Assembly: GCA_014218235.1 (NCBI GenBank)
Contig: CM024760.1
Span: forward strand, 142,119,245-142,183,244
Length of the DNA: 64,000 bases
Direction of reading: 5' to 3'
Origin: Colocasia esculenta
Taxonomy: Eukaryota > Streptophyta > Magnoliopsida > Alismatales > Araceae
Below, one piece after another: positions 45,461-55,755 of the stretch. The position numbers and the translations under genes are program-made. The notes under the pieces were generated by a model. That model worked only from the letters and a program-made list of their open reading frames with translations. It was not told the DNA's origin and ran no database searches. Numbering within the stretch: position 1 is the first letter of the stretch; each line of letters begins with the position of its first letter.

Positions 45461-47008
45461 GTAGGATTCTTTCTTCTTGTCTTCCTCTCTTGCTTCTCCT
45501 TCCTTTAAAGTCTTGGAGTTCAAGCATCTACTTTGACCTCACGTTGTCATGAGGTTCAGTAAGCTCTCTTGGTTACTTCTTTTCCATTGAGTTCATGTCT
45601 CTAAATTGACACTCATGTCTTTAGGTGTAAACTTTCAAAGTAGGATTCTCTCTTTATTCCCTCCTTCTTGTCTCCTATCCTTGATTAAAAGCTTGAGATT
45701 AAAGTGTTACCATGTTTGTACCCTGGCTTAGATTCTGAGAGCATCCTTATGATTGTTTTTCTATCCACTGTAAGCTTGTTTTAGCTAAAGATCATGTCAT
45801 GTTCAAGTGTGTTTGTGGAAAATTTCCTGTTAGATGTAGGGACAAGTGTAAGAACAGTTGTTCTTCCAGTAGTTCTCCTTTCCCAAGTTTCTAGCCATCC
45901 ATGTGTACAATTTGTATTTCTTTTATTCCACTTCTTTCCTTCTTTTAAAGTGGTGTTTAGAAGTGCTAACCAGACCCATTAGGTGTTGTTTACCATGTTT
46001 AGAATCATAGGAACACATAGATTGGTATTTTGATATGTTGCACAACCATTTCTGGAAGTTTAGACTACACCTGTCGACAGCCAGAACCCACCTGTCGACA
46101 GGGTCCATGCTTCCAGAACCCGAATAATGCAGAACCACCAGTAGATGTCGACAGATAGCCTTCATCTGTCGACAAATGGCCTTCACCTGTCGACAGCCGA
46201 CCTTGACTTGTCGACAGACAGTATTCAGGTCCCAAAAACTGGTTCTGGGAGGACAGTAGATGTCGACAGCCACTCCCTGGCTGTCGACATTCACCTGTCT
46301 AAGGTGTTCAACTTGATTTGTTTCATGTCTAAAAGGTGAGACACTTTGGTATTAACCCAACTAGTTGTTTCCCTTAATTCCTTGGATTCCAACTACTGTA
46401 TGTCTGAGAAAGATCATTCAAATGTTATTCATATGCCATTATGGATTGTCTTTAAACACCTCAAGTATATTTGATTCCTACATGTCTACAACCTTCTATA
46501 AATTTGGCATTGAATCCTGAACCTTTGTTCTATAAGAGATCTTGAGTACTTATGTACCCCCACTTGAATCTTTTACAAGAATGAATTATGATGACAATTT
46601 GTGGGTCTTTGGACTCATTTGAGATATATGCCTGTGCAAATGGGGCTAGTCCAGTCCCGGGAGGAGCACCCGAATTCGTTTAGTTGTCGTGCGGAACGAT
46701 AAAGGATCTGTGGATGTTTGGCATTGCATCAATACTAGCTTGATTAGTCATCATGTTATTTTATAATGAGTTGGATATGAATTTGAACCAGAATGTAGTT
46801 GTTATTCTGAATTATTGATCATGCAATCTTAATTCAGTATTCCTATTTCACAATTATTATCTATTTGACATGGTCATCTAATCATCTTTGTTATCCAACA
46901 TTGCTAACAGTTAAAATTCTTATCCTGTCCTTGGTTATCTTCATTCTTTTTTATTAGTAGATTGAATTCTACTGGCTAGTTAGCTCATCAAATCCTACTT
47001 TTTCTCAG
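45461..47008 (+). other. Predicted leader intron inside the E LTR
   Basis: Donor TCAG|GTAGGATT about 290 bp after TATA and acceptor TTTCTCAG 241 bp before the LTR end; 1548 bp. The acceptor is preceded by a T/C-rich tract. The TGTCGACA array lies inside. Confidence 0.45.
46071..46290 (+). repeat. E LTR array of eight TGTCGACA palindromes
   Basis: Every one of eight sites has the exact 8-bp core TGTCGACA: sites start at 46071, 46092, 46145, 46166, 46187, 46208, 46260 and 46281. Several are the 10-bp CTGTCGACAG. Spacing is regular: neighbours within a cluster are 21 bp apart, and clusters are 52-53 bp apart. Confidence 0.95.
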
Positions 47009-47254
47009 GTAATCTACAGTTCTAGAAGGCGGGACATCGGGATTTGTGGGCTGAGAGATCAACCTTTGCGGTGTTTACTTTTGAATTGTAAATTGAGAAT
47101 CATGTAACACTTGTAGAACGACATTTAATAAATTTTTATTTAGTGAAGCATCGAGCAATTTTTTACTCGAATAGTTCAAATTTTACTCTTGATTTCTTAT
47201 TCGTTCATGTTCCGACATTTATCGTTATATTAAATGTCGGGACGTGACATTTCT

Positions 47255-48041
47255 AAAGGTGTAATTGTTGGTTGTTAAACCACCAAAGACTTCTTGTTCT
47301 TGTTTTACCTGTGGAACAACTCTAACGGCCTTTTCAATGTAGCCCTTTTCTCCTCTAAATATAGCTCCATCTCGCTCTCTTTCGACACTCTGTGCTAAGT
47401 GTTGCCTCTGTGCTCCGATGGTCAAGAGCGACCAATTGAGTCCTAAGTGATGGCTTGATCCCCATCACAAATTTTATCACCTTCCTACACTCATCTACCA
47501 CTATATAGGGTTCATACTTGGATAACTCCGTAAATCTAGCTTCATACTTTAATACCGACCTTGAACCTTGCGTCAGTGCCAGAAACGTTTGCTCCATCTT
47601 GTCTTACATGCTCTAGAATGAACTTGGCATTGAACAATCTGGTAATATCTGTCGATGTCATGTCTTGGTCTCTACCCTCACACTGCATGTGCAAAATTGA
47701 ATCCACCACACATCAACCCTCTCTTGCAACATATACATACCTAGACTGACCTTGTCATCCTCTGCACAAAAAATGGCCCTGAATATCTTCTCAAATCTCC
47801 CTCGGCTAGCTCCCAACAACCAACGTCTAGCTCTCCTCCTTAAAAGAGGAAGGATCCATCTGCTTAAATTTCTCCATGGTCGACACTCCACCATATCCAT
47901 GCTCTTGATAAGCTAGTGCTTGAGCTTGATCCTGAAGCTATGCCTAAATAGCCACTTGAGTCTGTACCTGAGTCTGCATCGCCTATACCAAGCCTTGCAT
48001 GAATGTGGCGTAGTCTACCACATTGTCCCCATGTGCATGAT
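47255..48041 (-). pseudogene. K gag, N-terminal half
   Basis: On the reverse strand: DYATFMQGLV, a Gln-rich stretch (MQTQVQTQVAI), GVSTMEKFKQMDPSSF, then in shifting frames FEKIFRAIFCAEDDKVSLG, YMLQERVDVWW, EQFLALTQGSRSVLKYEARFTELSKY and VIKFVMGIKPSLRTQLVAL. This is the gypsy retrotransposon gag domain. TAG codons replace Gln at three points in the Gln-rich part. E interrupts it after QEQEVFGGLTT; the rest is at 26490-26779. Confidence 0.85.
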
Positions 48042-48491
48042 TGTGTTTTCAAGATGACAAAATAAACCTTAATTGAAGCATGATATTGTGGATTACCAAT
48101 TTGGTCCATGTGTTTACAATGAGAGAGTTTTATTTGTTGATTCTTTTAATGAGCTAGTTTTCCTTTTAATAAGTGTTTTAGGAAGATTCTAAATCTCTGG
48201 GCTTTTGTAATAAATGGTCAGGTATGAGTTTACATAGATTCTTTTTTTATAATCTGAAATTGACTTGGGATTTTCTGAATTCTATAGGAAATCAGTCGAC
48301 TGGTTTCTGTTTTTTAGTCGACTCGACCAATATATCCAGTGTTGTACATTGTAGATGTTGATGATCACAAAACACTAATTGATCTTCATGTTGATAAGAT
48401 CACAAACACTCGTTGATGACCCAAGTGTTTGATTTATTATATTTATTTTTTTGGTCTAATTTGTGTGTTAAGTGTGCAATATAATGGGCCA
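48042..48491 (+). repeat. Copia-LTR-like fragment L with CAGTCGACTG palindromes
   Basis: Starts TGTGTTTTCAAGATGACAA, resembling the LTR starts of A and B (TGTT...TTTTGATGATGAC). CAGTCGACTG (10-bp palindrome) is at 48293-48302 and AGTCGACT at 48316-48323. No second LTR, PPT or target duplication is seen; it appears truncated on the right near F. Confidence 0.45.
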
Positions 48492-51400
48492 TGTAGCAGC
48501 TTAGAAAATTAACAATTTAAAATTTTGATAATAAATTGAAAATATAATTTAATATTATCAAATGGTAAAAACAAATGCATCATAATCGTATGTGCAAAAA
48601 GAGTTCATTGAATAAATTAAATCCATTGCTCGACATTAAATAAGATGAGTCAACCATCAAATAGTATTATGGTCTAGACATACACTTTTGGCTCAAAGAA
48701 CAAAAATCTAATGGCAATAAATCTCCAAAATTTGTAGCTTCAATTGGGCATAAATTAGAAAGGGCAATTGGGCAAAAATCTAGATCAATAGACCTCTAAA
48801 ACTAACCCAAATTCGTGCCCAACCATAATATGAGGTTTCTTAATAGCTATTTCACTCTAATTGGTATGAGAATCCTCGAGTTTAGGAAATGATCAACCTA
48901 AACACGGAGTTCCCTCTTTCCTAGTTGCAATGGGACTCCAAACAACCCTAAACCCTTAAGTACTCATTTGGGGATGCGTTACCATCTTTATGAGGTTGTG
49001 TGGAGGCTGGATATAGCACCAGAGGAGGAGGAGATCGCCCCAATTGAAGCCTTCATCCCAAGAACTCGTTCTTCTTTGTCCTGCATAAGACCTCTCTTAA
49101 GAGCACTGAAAGGTAGGTGATCTCGGTCCAAACCTTAACAAATCATATACCATGGGGAAGCCTTGTGTGTCTAGTTTCATATGCACCTATTTTCCCCAAT
49201 TTTCATCGAGCATACTTTGAGTATTAAGTGTTTTCCAAACATCGTGCAAAGTTAGGGCTTATAGCATTCTCATTGTGTTTCATGCATCCTGAGGTCAAAT
49301 TGGGTCAATCCAATGCCATATATCTCTTCTACTCGTCATTCCCTACAACTTTCATATTCGTAATTTTGTTCAAGGACTCTTAGATTTTGGGTTATAGATC
49401 AAGCAAGTGAAACTACACCGTTTTCAGCATTTTCGGATAAGATTGATGAATGCGACCACTCCAAACATCATGTCCTTGATCATCATAATGCGATGTACAA
49501 CCTCATCACAATTTCTTGTAGTGCAACGACACATCTCGTCGCGTTCAAGGGTCTATTCTGATAGCCCTGACACATCAAACTATGCGCCGCATGGAATTCA
49601 GTGTACGTCGAGAATGTGACCATTCATTGCGTCGCTATTTGACTGTGTTTCCTGCCCTTGGTTTCCATGTAATTTTTATATCTAAAATTTGAAAACCCAT
49701 CGAGAACATGATGCATCTAGTCATCATGATTTGAAGTGGTAGCGACTTGTCGTGTAGTCACGATGTGAAGGCAACTGTTCACCACATCGCGATTTGAATG
49801 TCGTAGCGACCCTTTAGACATCACAATTTAAAGGTGACCATTAACTTGTTGCGATTTAGTGGCCAAACCAAAAGTATTGTTTCACTTGTTAAGCCTTGAA
49901 AAAGGTGATGATTGAACCCGTCGCAATTTCTAAGGTATCCCAGTAACCAACCAGTCGGTGTTCTATTTTTTGGGTGTTGCATGTTTACATGAATTTAAAG
50001 TATGGGCCAGTTTGTCTAGTTGCCTAAAAGTGATCAACACACGCAAAAGTCTTAACAACCTGAGGGTCTATTCTAATTGGTCTTAAATGATTGATCTATC
50101 TTTCATGAGATTGTTGCTCCATCTTGTTGTCCTAACTTGTTATTAAACTGAAAGTATATTCTGTTAAAATGTAGAAAAGCATGTTGTTATAATATTATTT
50201 CTCTATCTTTATCATGTCTTCGTGTTATTTTCTTTCCGCTTGTTTTTAAACTGGTGGATTGTGACATCTTGAGGCACACTCTACATTGCACGTTTGCATA
50301 ATAGGCAGCCCTTTCTTGGGGGATTGGAAACTCTCTACTGGACATTCCATACTGGTAGACTAATGACCTTTCTAACTAGACCTCCGTAATTCTTTGTACT
50401 CCATGGATTCCCTTATGGAGATTGAGTTGGTTGAACCATTGAAGTTCCCAGAAGATAGAATGCGCTTCCTCTCTTGTCTCTTTCTCATGAGTGTGACTTT
50501 GTAATCATGAAACCAACCTAATAAAGTAAATATTTAACTAAAGTGTAAATCGCACTGTTATGCTGCCAAAATTCTTTCTAGACTATTGTTATCATGAAAT
50601 CATGTTCACATGACTTATCCTTCTTGAAATCATTATAAACATGACATTGAAATATGTACTTCTTGAAACTCTTGTTGTTGGCCATAGTTGTTTATGGGTA
50701 TCTACATTTGAAATAGTGAGATGTGTATCGGGCACGACGAGTATCTAAGGGCTCCAGTCTAGCCCCATCGACAGAGAGTCGAAAATATACTATTAACCTT
50801 CGGGTATAATGATTACTGGTGTTGTATTTGTGCTGGGAGTACTTGCGTGTTGAATGCTAGATACATGACCACATACACATGTCATAGTGTGCATTCCAAG
50901 GTGGCATAGATCCTTGGTGCAGATTATGTTATCGTGCTGATTATTGTACATGTTACAAGTTCTTGCTTGTGCATGCTTACTTGCTTGCATGATATGGCCA
51001 TCCTACGTTCTTGCAATTAACTAATATCCTACGTGATTGGAAATACTGCTCTAGTGCTAGTTCTTACTTATTACGTCATTCTTGCTCTTGTTCAATCACT
51101 TATATTTAAATCACTCTTGCTCAATCAATCTTGCTCACATGTCTTGTTTTAAATAGTTTTCTAGTACATGCGTATCTTGATAATCGTGTTTGCCTAGTTC
51201 TTAAAATGTTAATCACTTACATCATTACCCACACATTGAGATATAAATCATATGGGCTAGTTTGCTCATTACCTGCTTCTTAACATTTTAGGTGACATAG
51301 ACTTGGAAGAGGAGGACCAAGCAAATGATGGGAATGCATTTGAGTGAAGAGTGTATTCCAACCATGGTGTCTACCATTAGTTTAATTTGAGAGTTAGATT

Positions 51401-51653
51401 GATGTAGTAGGTAGTGAGGAAGTGTAATCCCATGTAATTTTCCATTTTTCTTGAGTCATTGCAGTTTGAAGTTCATGAAGTTGTCTTAGACATTAAGGAG
51501 ATTTGAATAAAAGCTTAGTTATATTCATTCTATGGGCTCTTATATGTTTGCGTTGATGTAAATCTATTGCTCGCTAGCTAGAGGCTTATTTGCCGACTGC
51601 TCACATCTCGAATATCTAACTAATTCCTGCTGCGCAATTCTCGGGACATGACA
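48492..51653 (+). repeat. F 5' LTR (3.2 kb)
   Basis: Starts TGTAGCAGCTTAG and ends CTCGGGACATGACA. Collinear in reverse with D (leader, donor, acceptor). Donor AAAG|GTAGGTGAT is at 49113 and acceptor ACATTTTAG ends at 51291, giving a 2179-bp predicted intron. Eroded GTCGC/TCGCGA words are at 49530-49950. Confidence 0.88.
49113..51291 (+). other. Predicted leader intron inside the F LTR
   Basis: Donor and acceptor occupy the same places as in D, an independent insertion of this LTR family. Confidence 0.45.
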
Positions 51654-51659
51654 ATTTAG

Positions 51660-51671
51660 TGGTATCAGAGC
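51660..51671 (+). promoter_or_regulatory. F primer binding site
   Basis: Exact TGGTATCAGAGC six bases after the LTR end; complementary to initiator-Met tRNA. Confidence 0.88.
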
Positions 51672-51884
51672 CTAGGAAACAAAATTGGACTTATATGTCT
51701 CAGGACTTAGAGATACCTGTGAAACTTAGGTCATAAAACTTGCATATAATGCCTAGTAAGATTGGGTAGAGACTGGGAATAAGCTAGTTTTATAACTAAA
51801 CACCCGTATTCATAAATCATCATGATATGTTTAAGAATGTTAATTAGTTGTTGTCCTTTTTCTCAAGAGCTTCATTATTCCTTA

Positions 51885-52854
51885 GCAATGGTAGGCAACC
51901 GCTACCAGTGGCAAGCCATGCAAGATACTATGGTAGGACTAACCCAAGCATTGTAGAATGTAGTGCAAGATGTGAATTAAGCTGGAGCTAAGAACGGAGC
52001 AGGTGATCTGCATCACAGCTTCCATATTCTCTAGATCCTCTGACCCAAATGAAGCAGAAAATTGTCTAGAGGAAATGGAAAAAGTTTTCCAAGTAATGTA
52101 ATGCACTGAGAGGGAGAAGGTGTTACTGGCTACTTTCCAACTCAACAAGGATGCCAAATTTTGGTGGAAGGCCACATCAGCCCATCTACCTAATGTTGTT
52201 GAACTAGTATGGGAAGAGTTCCGGGAGATATTCTGGGGTAAGTACTTCTCCGAAAGGGTGCAAGAAAAGAAAGCGACCGAGTTTGTCACGTTGAAACAAA
52301 GAGGAATGTTCGTGGCTGAGTATGAAGCTCAATTCGTTCATTTGGTGTAGTATGCCCTTCATCTGGTGGGCATAGAAAAGTTTAAGGTTAATCAGTTCAT
52401 GGATGGGCTCAAGCTCGTATTCATTGAAAGGCTAGGACCACTTAACATCTGTACTTACACAAAGATGGTCCAGCGAGCTCTGCTGGTGAAAGACACTATG
52501 GCTAAGGTGGAAAGCCTAAAGGGAAAGGAGGCAACAAAGCTAGTTTCATGAAGAAAGGGGCGACCAATACAGTCGGAACATTCTGCTACAACAACAACAA
52601 AAAATAACAACAAGAGGCCAAATACTAGAAAAGGCTATGGTCTAGAAAAGAAAGTCAAAGTGGAAGAAAGACAATTGGCTAAAAACTGTCAGTTCTGTGA
52701 TAAGCCAGGGCACCGAGCTGAAGAGTGCTGGAAGAAGCTAGGAGCATGCCTGAGATGTGGTGGTCACGATCACTGCATACCTAATTGCCCTATGTTGAAA
52801 GATCAGTCGGGTACAACATGAAACATACCATGGCGTCAGGGACACCTTAATGCA
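51885..52854 (+). pseudogene. gag: F gag and zinc knuckles
   Basis: From ATG at 51885 (MVGNRYQWQAMQ), through the gag domain (LLATFQLNKDAKFWWKA; KYFSERVQEKKATEFVTLKQ; MDGLKLVFIERLGPL) to two knuckles, CQFCDKPGHRAEEC and CLRCGGHDHCIPNC. Stops occur at several points where Gln is expected (TAG after QAL and after HLV; TAA after VM). Confidence 0.85.
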
Positions 52855-53657
52855 GTGTTAGAAGTGGACCTCCTTGAGGAAGGAGGTATGGTGGAAGATA
52901 CCATCTTTATTTATTCTCAACCTGCTTTTGCCCTTATTAATACTAGAGCTGCACATTCTTTTATTTCATCTGCATTTGCTACAACTCTACCAATAGAACC
53001 TGTCCCCCTGAAATCAAAGATCACTGTAGCCTCTCCCCTTGGCCCGGAATATGAACTCAAACATTATCTTCCTGCTAGTGAAATGGTAATTGGAGGACAA
53101 AACCTCCCTGCTGACATTATATGCCTGGATATGAAAGGATATGATGTCATTTTGGGAGTGGATTGGTTGATCAAGTATGATGCGGATGTTAATTGCCGTA
53201 ATAGAAGGGTTACCTTTAAAATACCAAACCTTCCAAAACTCTTTTTTCTTGGTATTTGTTACCGCACACACCCTATTCTTATCTCGTCTCTTAAAGCTTC
53301 CAAGCTGATAAACCAAGGTTGTGATGCTTTCCTGGTTTCCGTCATTGTAATGGAAAAGAAGAAACCCAAGCTGGAAGAGATCCCCATAGCTAGAGACTAC
53401 CTTGATGTCTTTCTAGAAGAATTACCTGGATTATCGCTCGAAAGGGAGGTAAATTTCACCATTGAATTGCTACTTGGGGCAGCTCCTATATCCAAATCAC
53501 CCTACCACATGTCACCCATTGAATTACAGGAGTTAAAAAGGCAAATACAAGAATTACTAGATCTGGGTTTTATCAGGCCCAGCACATCCCTATGGGTGCG
53601 CCAGTTCTCCTCGTCAGGAAGAATGAGGGAACGATGAGACTTTGCATCAACTACCGT
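52855..53657 (+). pseudogene. F protease and start of reverse transcriptase
   Basis: Retropepsin with ALINTRAAHSFIS where relatives read DTGATHSF: catalytic Asp is Asn and Gly is Arg. Then CLDMKGYDVILGVDWL, DYLDVFLEELPGL and GFIRPSTSLW. A frameshift near 53590 precedes LCINYR (Asp-to-Asn), where G was inserted at 53658. Confidence 0.87.
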
Positions 53658-55755
53658 TGTAACACATCAATTTTATTTATAAAAATAATTGGTCATGTAA
53701 TTTCTAAAATAATGTATGATAATGTTCTGGTATACCACACACTACCATTATCAAAATAATGATTGGAGATAAGCACACATGAGGCTACATAAACTAATAA
53801 CCAAAAAAATAAAATTTCATTGGTAGGAAAGGATTAAAAAGAAATGGTATATATATATATAATATATATATATATATATTATATTATTTATTTATATTTA
53901 TATATGCATGTTGACACAATGATTACGTAATACTATTATTCACCCTAGGTAATATGGGTTACATATTAACCCCCTTACGTGTATACCCCGGGTGAAATCT
54001 CCCCAAGGATTTCATCCCCATCGTCCACGAATTTGCGCTCGCCTCATTTGAGATAAACTCTACATATACACCCCCTTGTTATCCTTATCCGGACTGCAAC
54101 TGCTTGCTGCCTGCTTGTTGCTGCTGCTGCTCTCACCAAAGACTGAGGAGGAAGAGGAAGGCTAGGTGCTGGGTGTTGAGCAGTGGGTAGTCGAAGGAGT
54201 TCCAGAGCTCTTCTTCTTCAAGTATTAGTGTTATTTTCTTCTTACTAGGTAGAAAACATTGTCTAATGATCTCCCTTCTCGCTTGTTGCTTGTTACTCTC
54301 CAAGTATCATTGTTCTGAGCACTTGTTAGTGTCAAAGTAAGCCCTTGTACCCAGTCACTGCCTCCACTCCCTTTGGAAACTTCAACCCACTGTTTCAGAA
54401 CAAGTAGAAACCAATTTGTATTACCACCGGGATCGGTCGACCGACTGATCATTTCGGTCGATCGATCCCCCTCCATCTTGCCCACCCAAGAGAGAAAAAG
54501 AAGAGAGATAGGGAGCTTAAAACCTCCCACTGCCCTTGAAAATCATGTAGCACTATAGAATAGCCCTTACTCTTCTATTCCTGATTGTTTATTTTCATTC
54601 CCAAGCCAAAAAAGTAGTGTGAATTTGACCTGTGTAATTCTAGGTTTTTCCAGAATCGGTCGACTGAAAGCAGAAATCGATCTTTCCAGTTGACTGATCC
54701 TCACCAATGTAAGAAACTTGCTTCGACTGACCAGGTTAGTCGACCGATGTTTGGCCAGTCGACTGACTTTGCCATTTTGGTCAACCGACCTCTCCTTGTA
54801 ACCAAGAACCAAGCTACTAGCTAGGTCGGTCGACCGATTTCACAGTAAAACTAAAAAATAGCTATTGGCTAGGTCGGTCGACCGACCTTGTCTTTTCGGT
54901 CGATCGATTTCTTCTGAAATACTAGAACCAAGTTTCTATTTGTTCTAGCTTGATCCCTTCATATATTTCTTATTCAACTCTATATTACTTAAATATTGGA
55001 CCAACTCCCTTGATAGTTCTACCCTTGTCATGCTATCATTGTATCCTTGTATTGGACATAATATATTATTAAGGTTATCTTAAGATCTGCCCAAACCATA
55101 CTAAATAATGATCAAATGGAAATGATGACACCTTGGGTCTTCGGACTTTACTGGACTAATGTCTATGCAAATGGGGTCGATCCAGTTAGGAAGAGCACCC
55201 TAATCGATTACTGAATCATACAATTCGAATTTGTGCTAATCGAAATGGATCTACTGGGTGTTTGGCATGACATCACCTATTGTTAAATTTAGTCTACATT
55301 TCCATGAACTGTATTATAGCATGAGTTTTATTATTGCTTGGTTCAGGGCAAGTTCTGTTATAATATCATCATTTGACTGCGTTACAGTATTATTGTGTAT
55401 AGCAATTTGTATTCCCTCATTGACTAGTATGCATGTTTTCTTTCAGTGTTACCTTCATGCAATACTTTTGTTGTTAAAGGCAATTTCCTACTGGGCAAAA
55501 TTGCTCATGTTTTCCCCTACTTTCATTTCAGGCATCTCTGATGGGACTAACTATCCAGGGGATAGTGCACCGAGTGAATTTTAATTTTAGCAAACCCTGT
55601 GCCCTTGCCCCCTGATCTGTTGTATGTACTAAACCTAAAACTACCAACTCATGTAATGAACTATTCCGCTACCTTATGTTTATAGATGAAGTCTATATTG
55701 CTTTATCGAATCTTTTGTTATATCTGAAATAGCCAATGAGTAGGATGTGATAACA
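53658..55755 (+). mobile_element. Element G: solo LTR in F's reverse transcriptase gene
   Basis: Starts TGTAACACATC and ends GATGTGATAACA, near-complementary ends. F's RT frame reads LCINYR before and QLNQLTIKNKY after, so the insertion is exact. The flanks CCGT and CAGT are an imperfect duplication. It has no interior, so it is a solo LTR. It is distantly related to E (leader, donor/acceptor plan and a shared block at 55140-55265). An AT microsatellite is at 53850-53905. Donor-like AG|GTAGAAA at 54249 and acceptor TTTCATTTCAG ending 55531. Confidence 0.85.
54433..54912 (+). repeat. G LTR array of TCGGTCGACCGA palindromes
   Basis: Perfect 12-bp palindromes at 54433-54444, 54826-54837 and 54874-54885, the last extended to 18 bp (AGGTCGGTCGACCGACCT, 54871-54888). 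Variants are at 54656, 54736, 54756 (CAGTCGACTG) and GGTCGATCGAT at 54456 and 54897. All share GTCGAC or GTCGAT. Confidence 0.92.

Larger units (their letters stand above)
26780..47249 (+). mobile_element. Element E: gypsy-type element with most of its interior lost, split by C and B
   Basis: Bounded by TTTCT duplications (26775-26779 and 47250-47254). The 5' LTR is present from 26780 to 28091, where C was inserted. The 3' LTR is complete (44601-47249, 2649 bp). Between them only the last 400 bp of E's own interior survive (about 44202-44600), because a deletion removed the rest of the 5' LTR, nearly all of the interior and the 5' half of C. The surviving end has the gypsy-like TCCGAGGATTAAGG tail and PPT. 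Inserted within K gag. Confidence 0.85.
44601..47249 (+). repeat. E 3' LTR
   Basis: Starts TGTAACACCCC, ends GTCGGGACGTGACA, followed by TTTCT. It contains the palindromic TATA box, a GCT/CTN-rich leader (45215-45390), donor CAG|GTAGG at 45461, the TGTCGACA array (46071-46290) and acceptor TTTCTCAG ending 47008. Leu/Ala/Pro-rich ORFs here come from the trinucleotide-like leader and are not convincing genes. Confidence 0.9.
8918..48041 (-). mobile_element. Element K: pol-less reverse-strand chromovirus carrying all insertions from 9983 to 47249
   Basis: K is recognised from parts that become collinear once inserted elements are removed: an LTR (8918-9982 plus 25009-26465), a PPT at about 26466-26480, a gag zinc-knuckle region (26490-26779) and the gag N-terminal half (47255-48041). 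The right-hand part and the left-hand part of gag join exactly across E, whose target duplication is TTTCT. The LTR halves join across D, duplication AGTAT. Removing insertions leaves about 3.6 kb. No protease, RT or integrase lies between the zinc knuckle and the PPT, so K is an internally deleted, non-autonomous element. Its 5' LTR is absent; it stops near 48041 at another LTR-like sequence. Confidence 0.75.

Noticed and set aside
46071..46290. GTCGAC cluster considered as a cloning-site artefact
   Set aside because: Sites are embedded in LTR sequence, differ in flanks by family and recur in several elements; no vector sequence is present.
53658..55755. G as a full element
   Set aside because: Only one LTR with no interior; F's RT reads straight across it, so it is a solo LTR.
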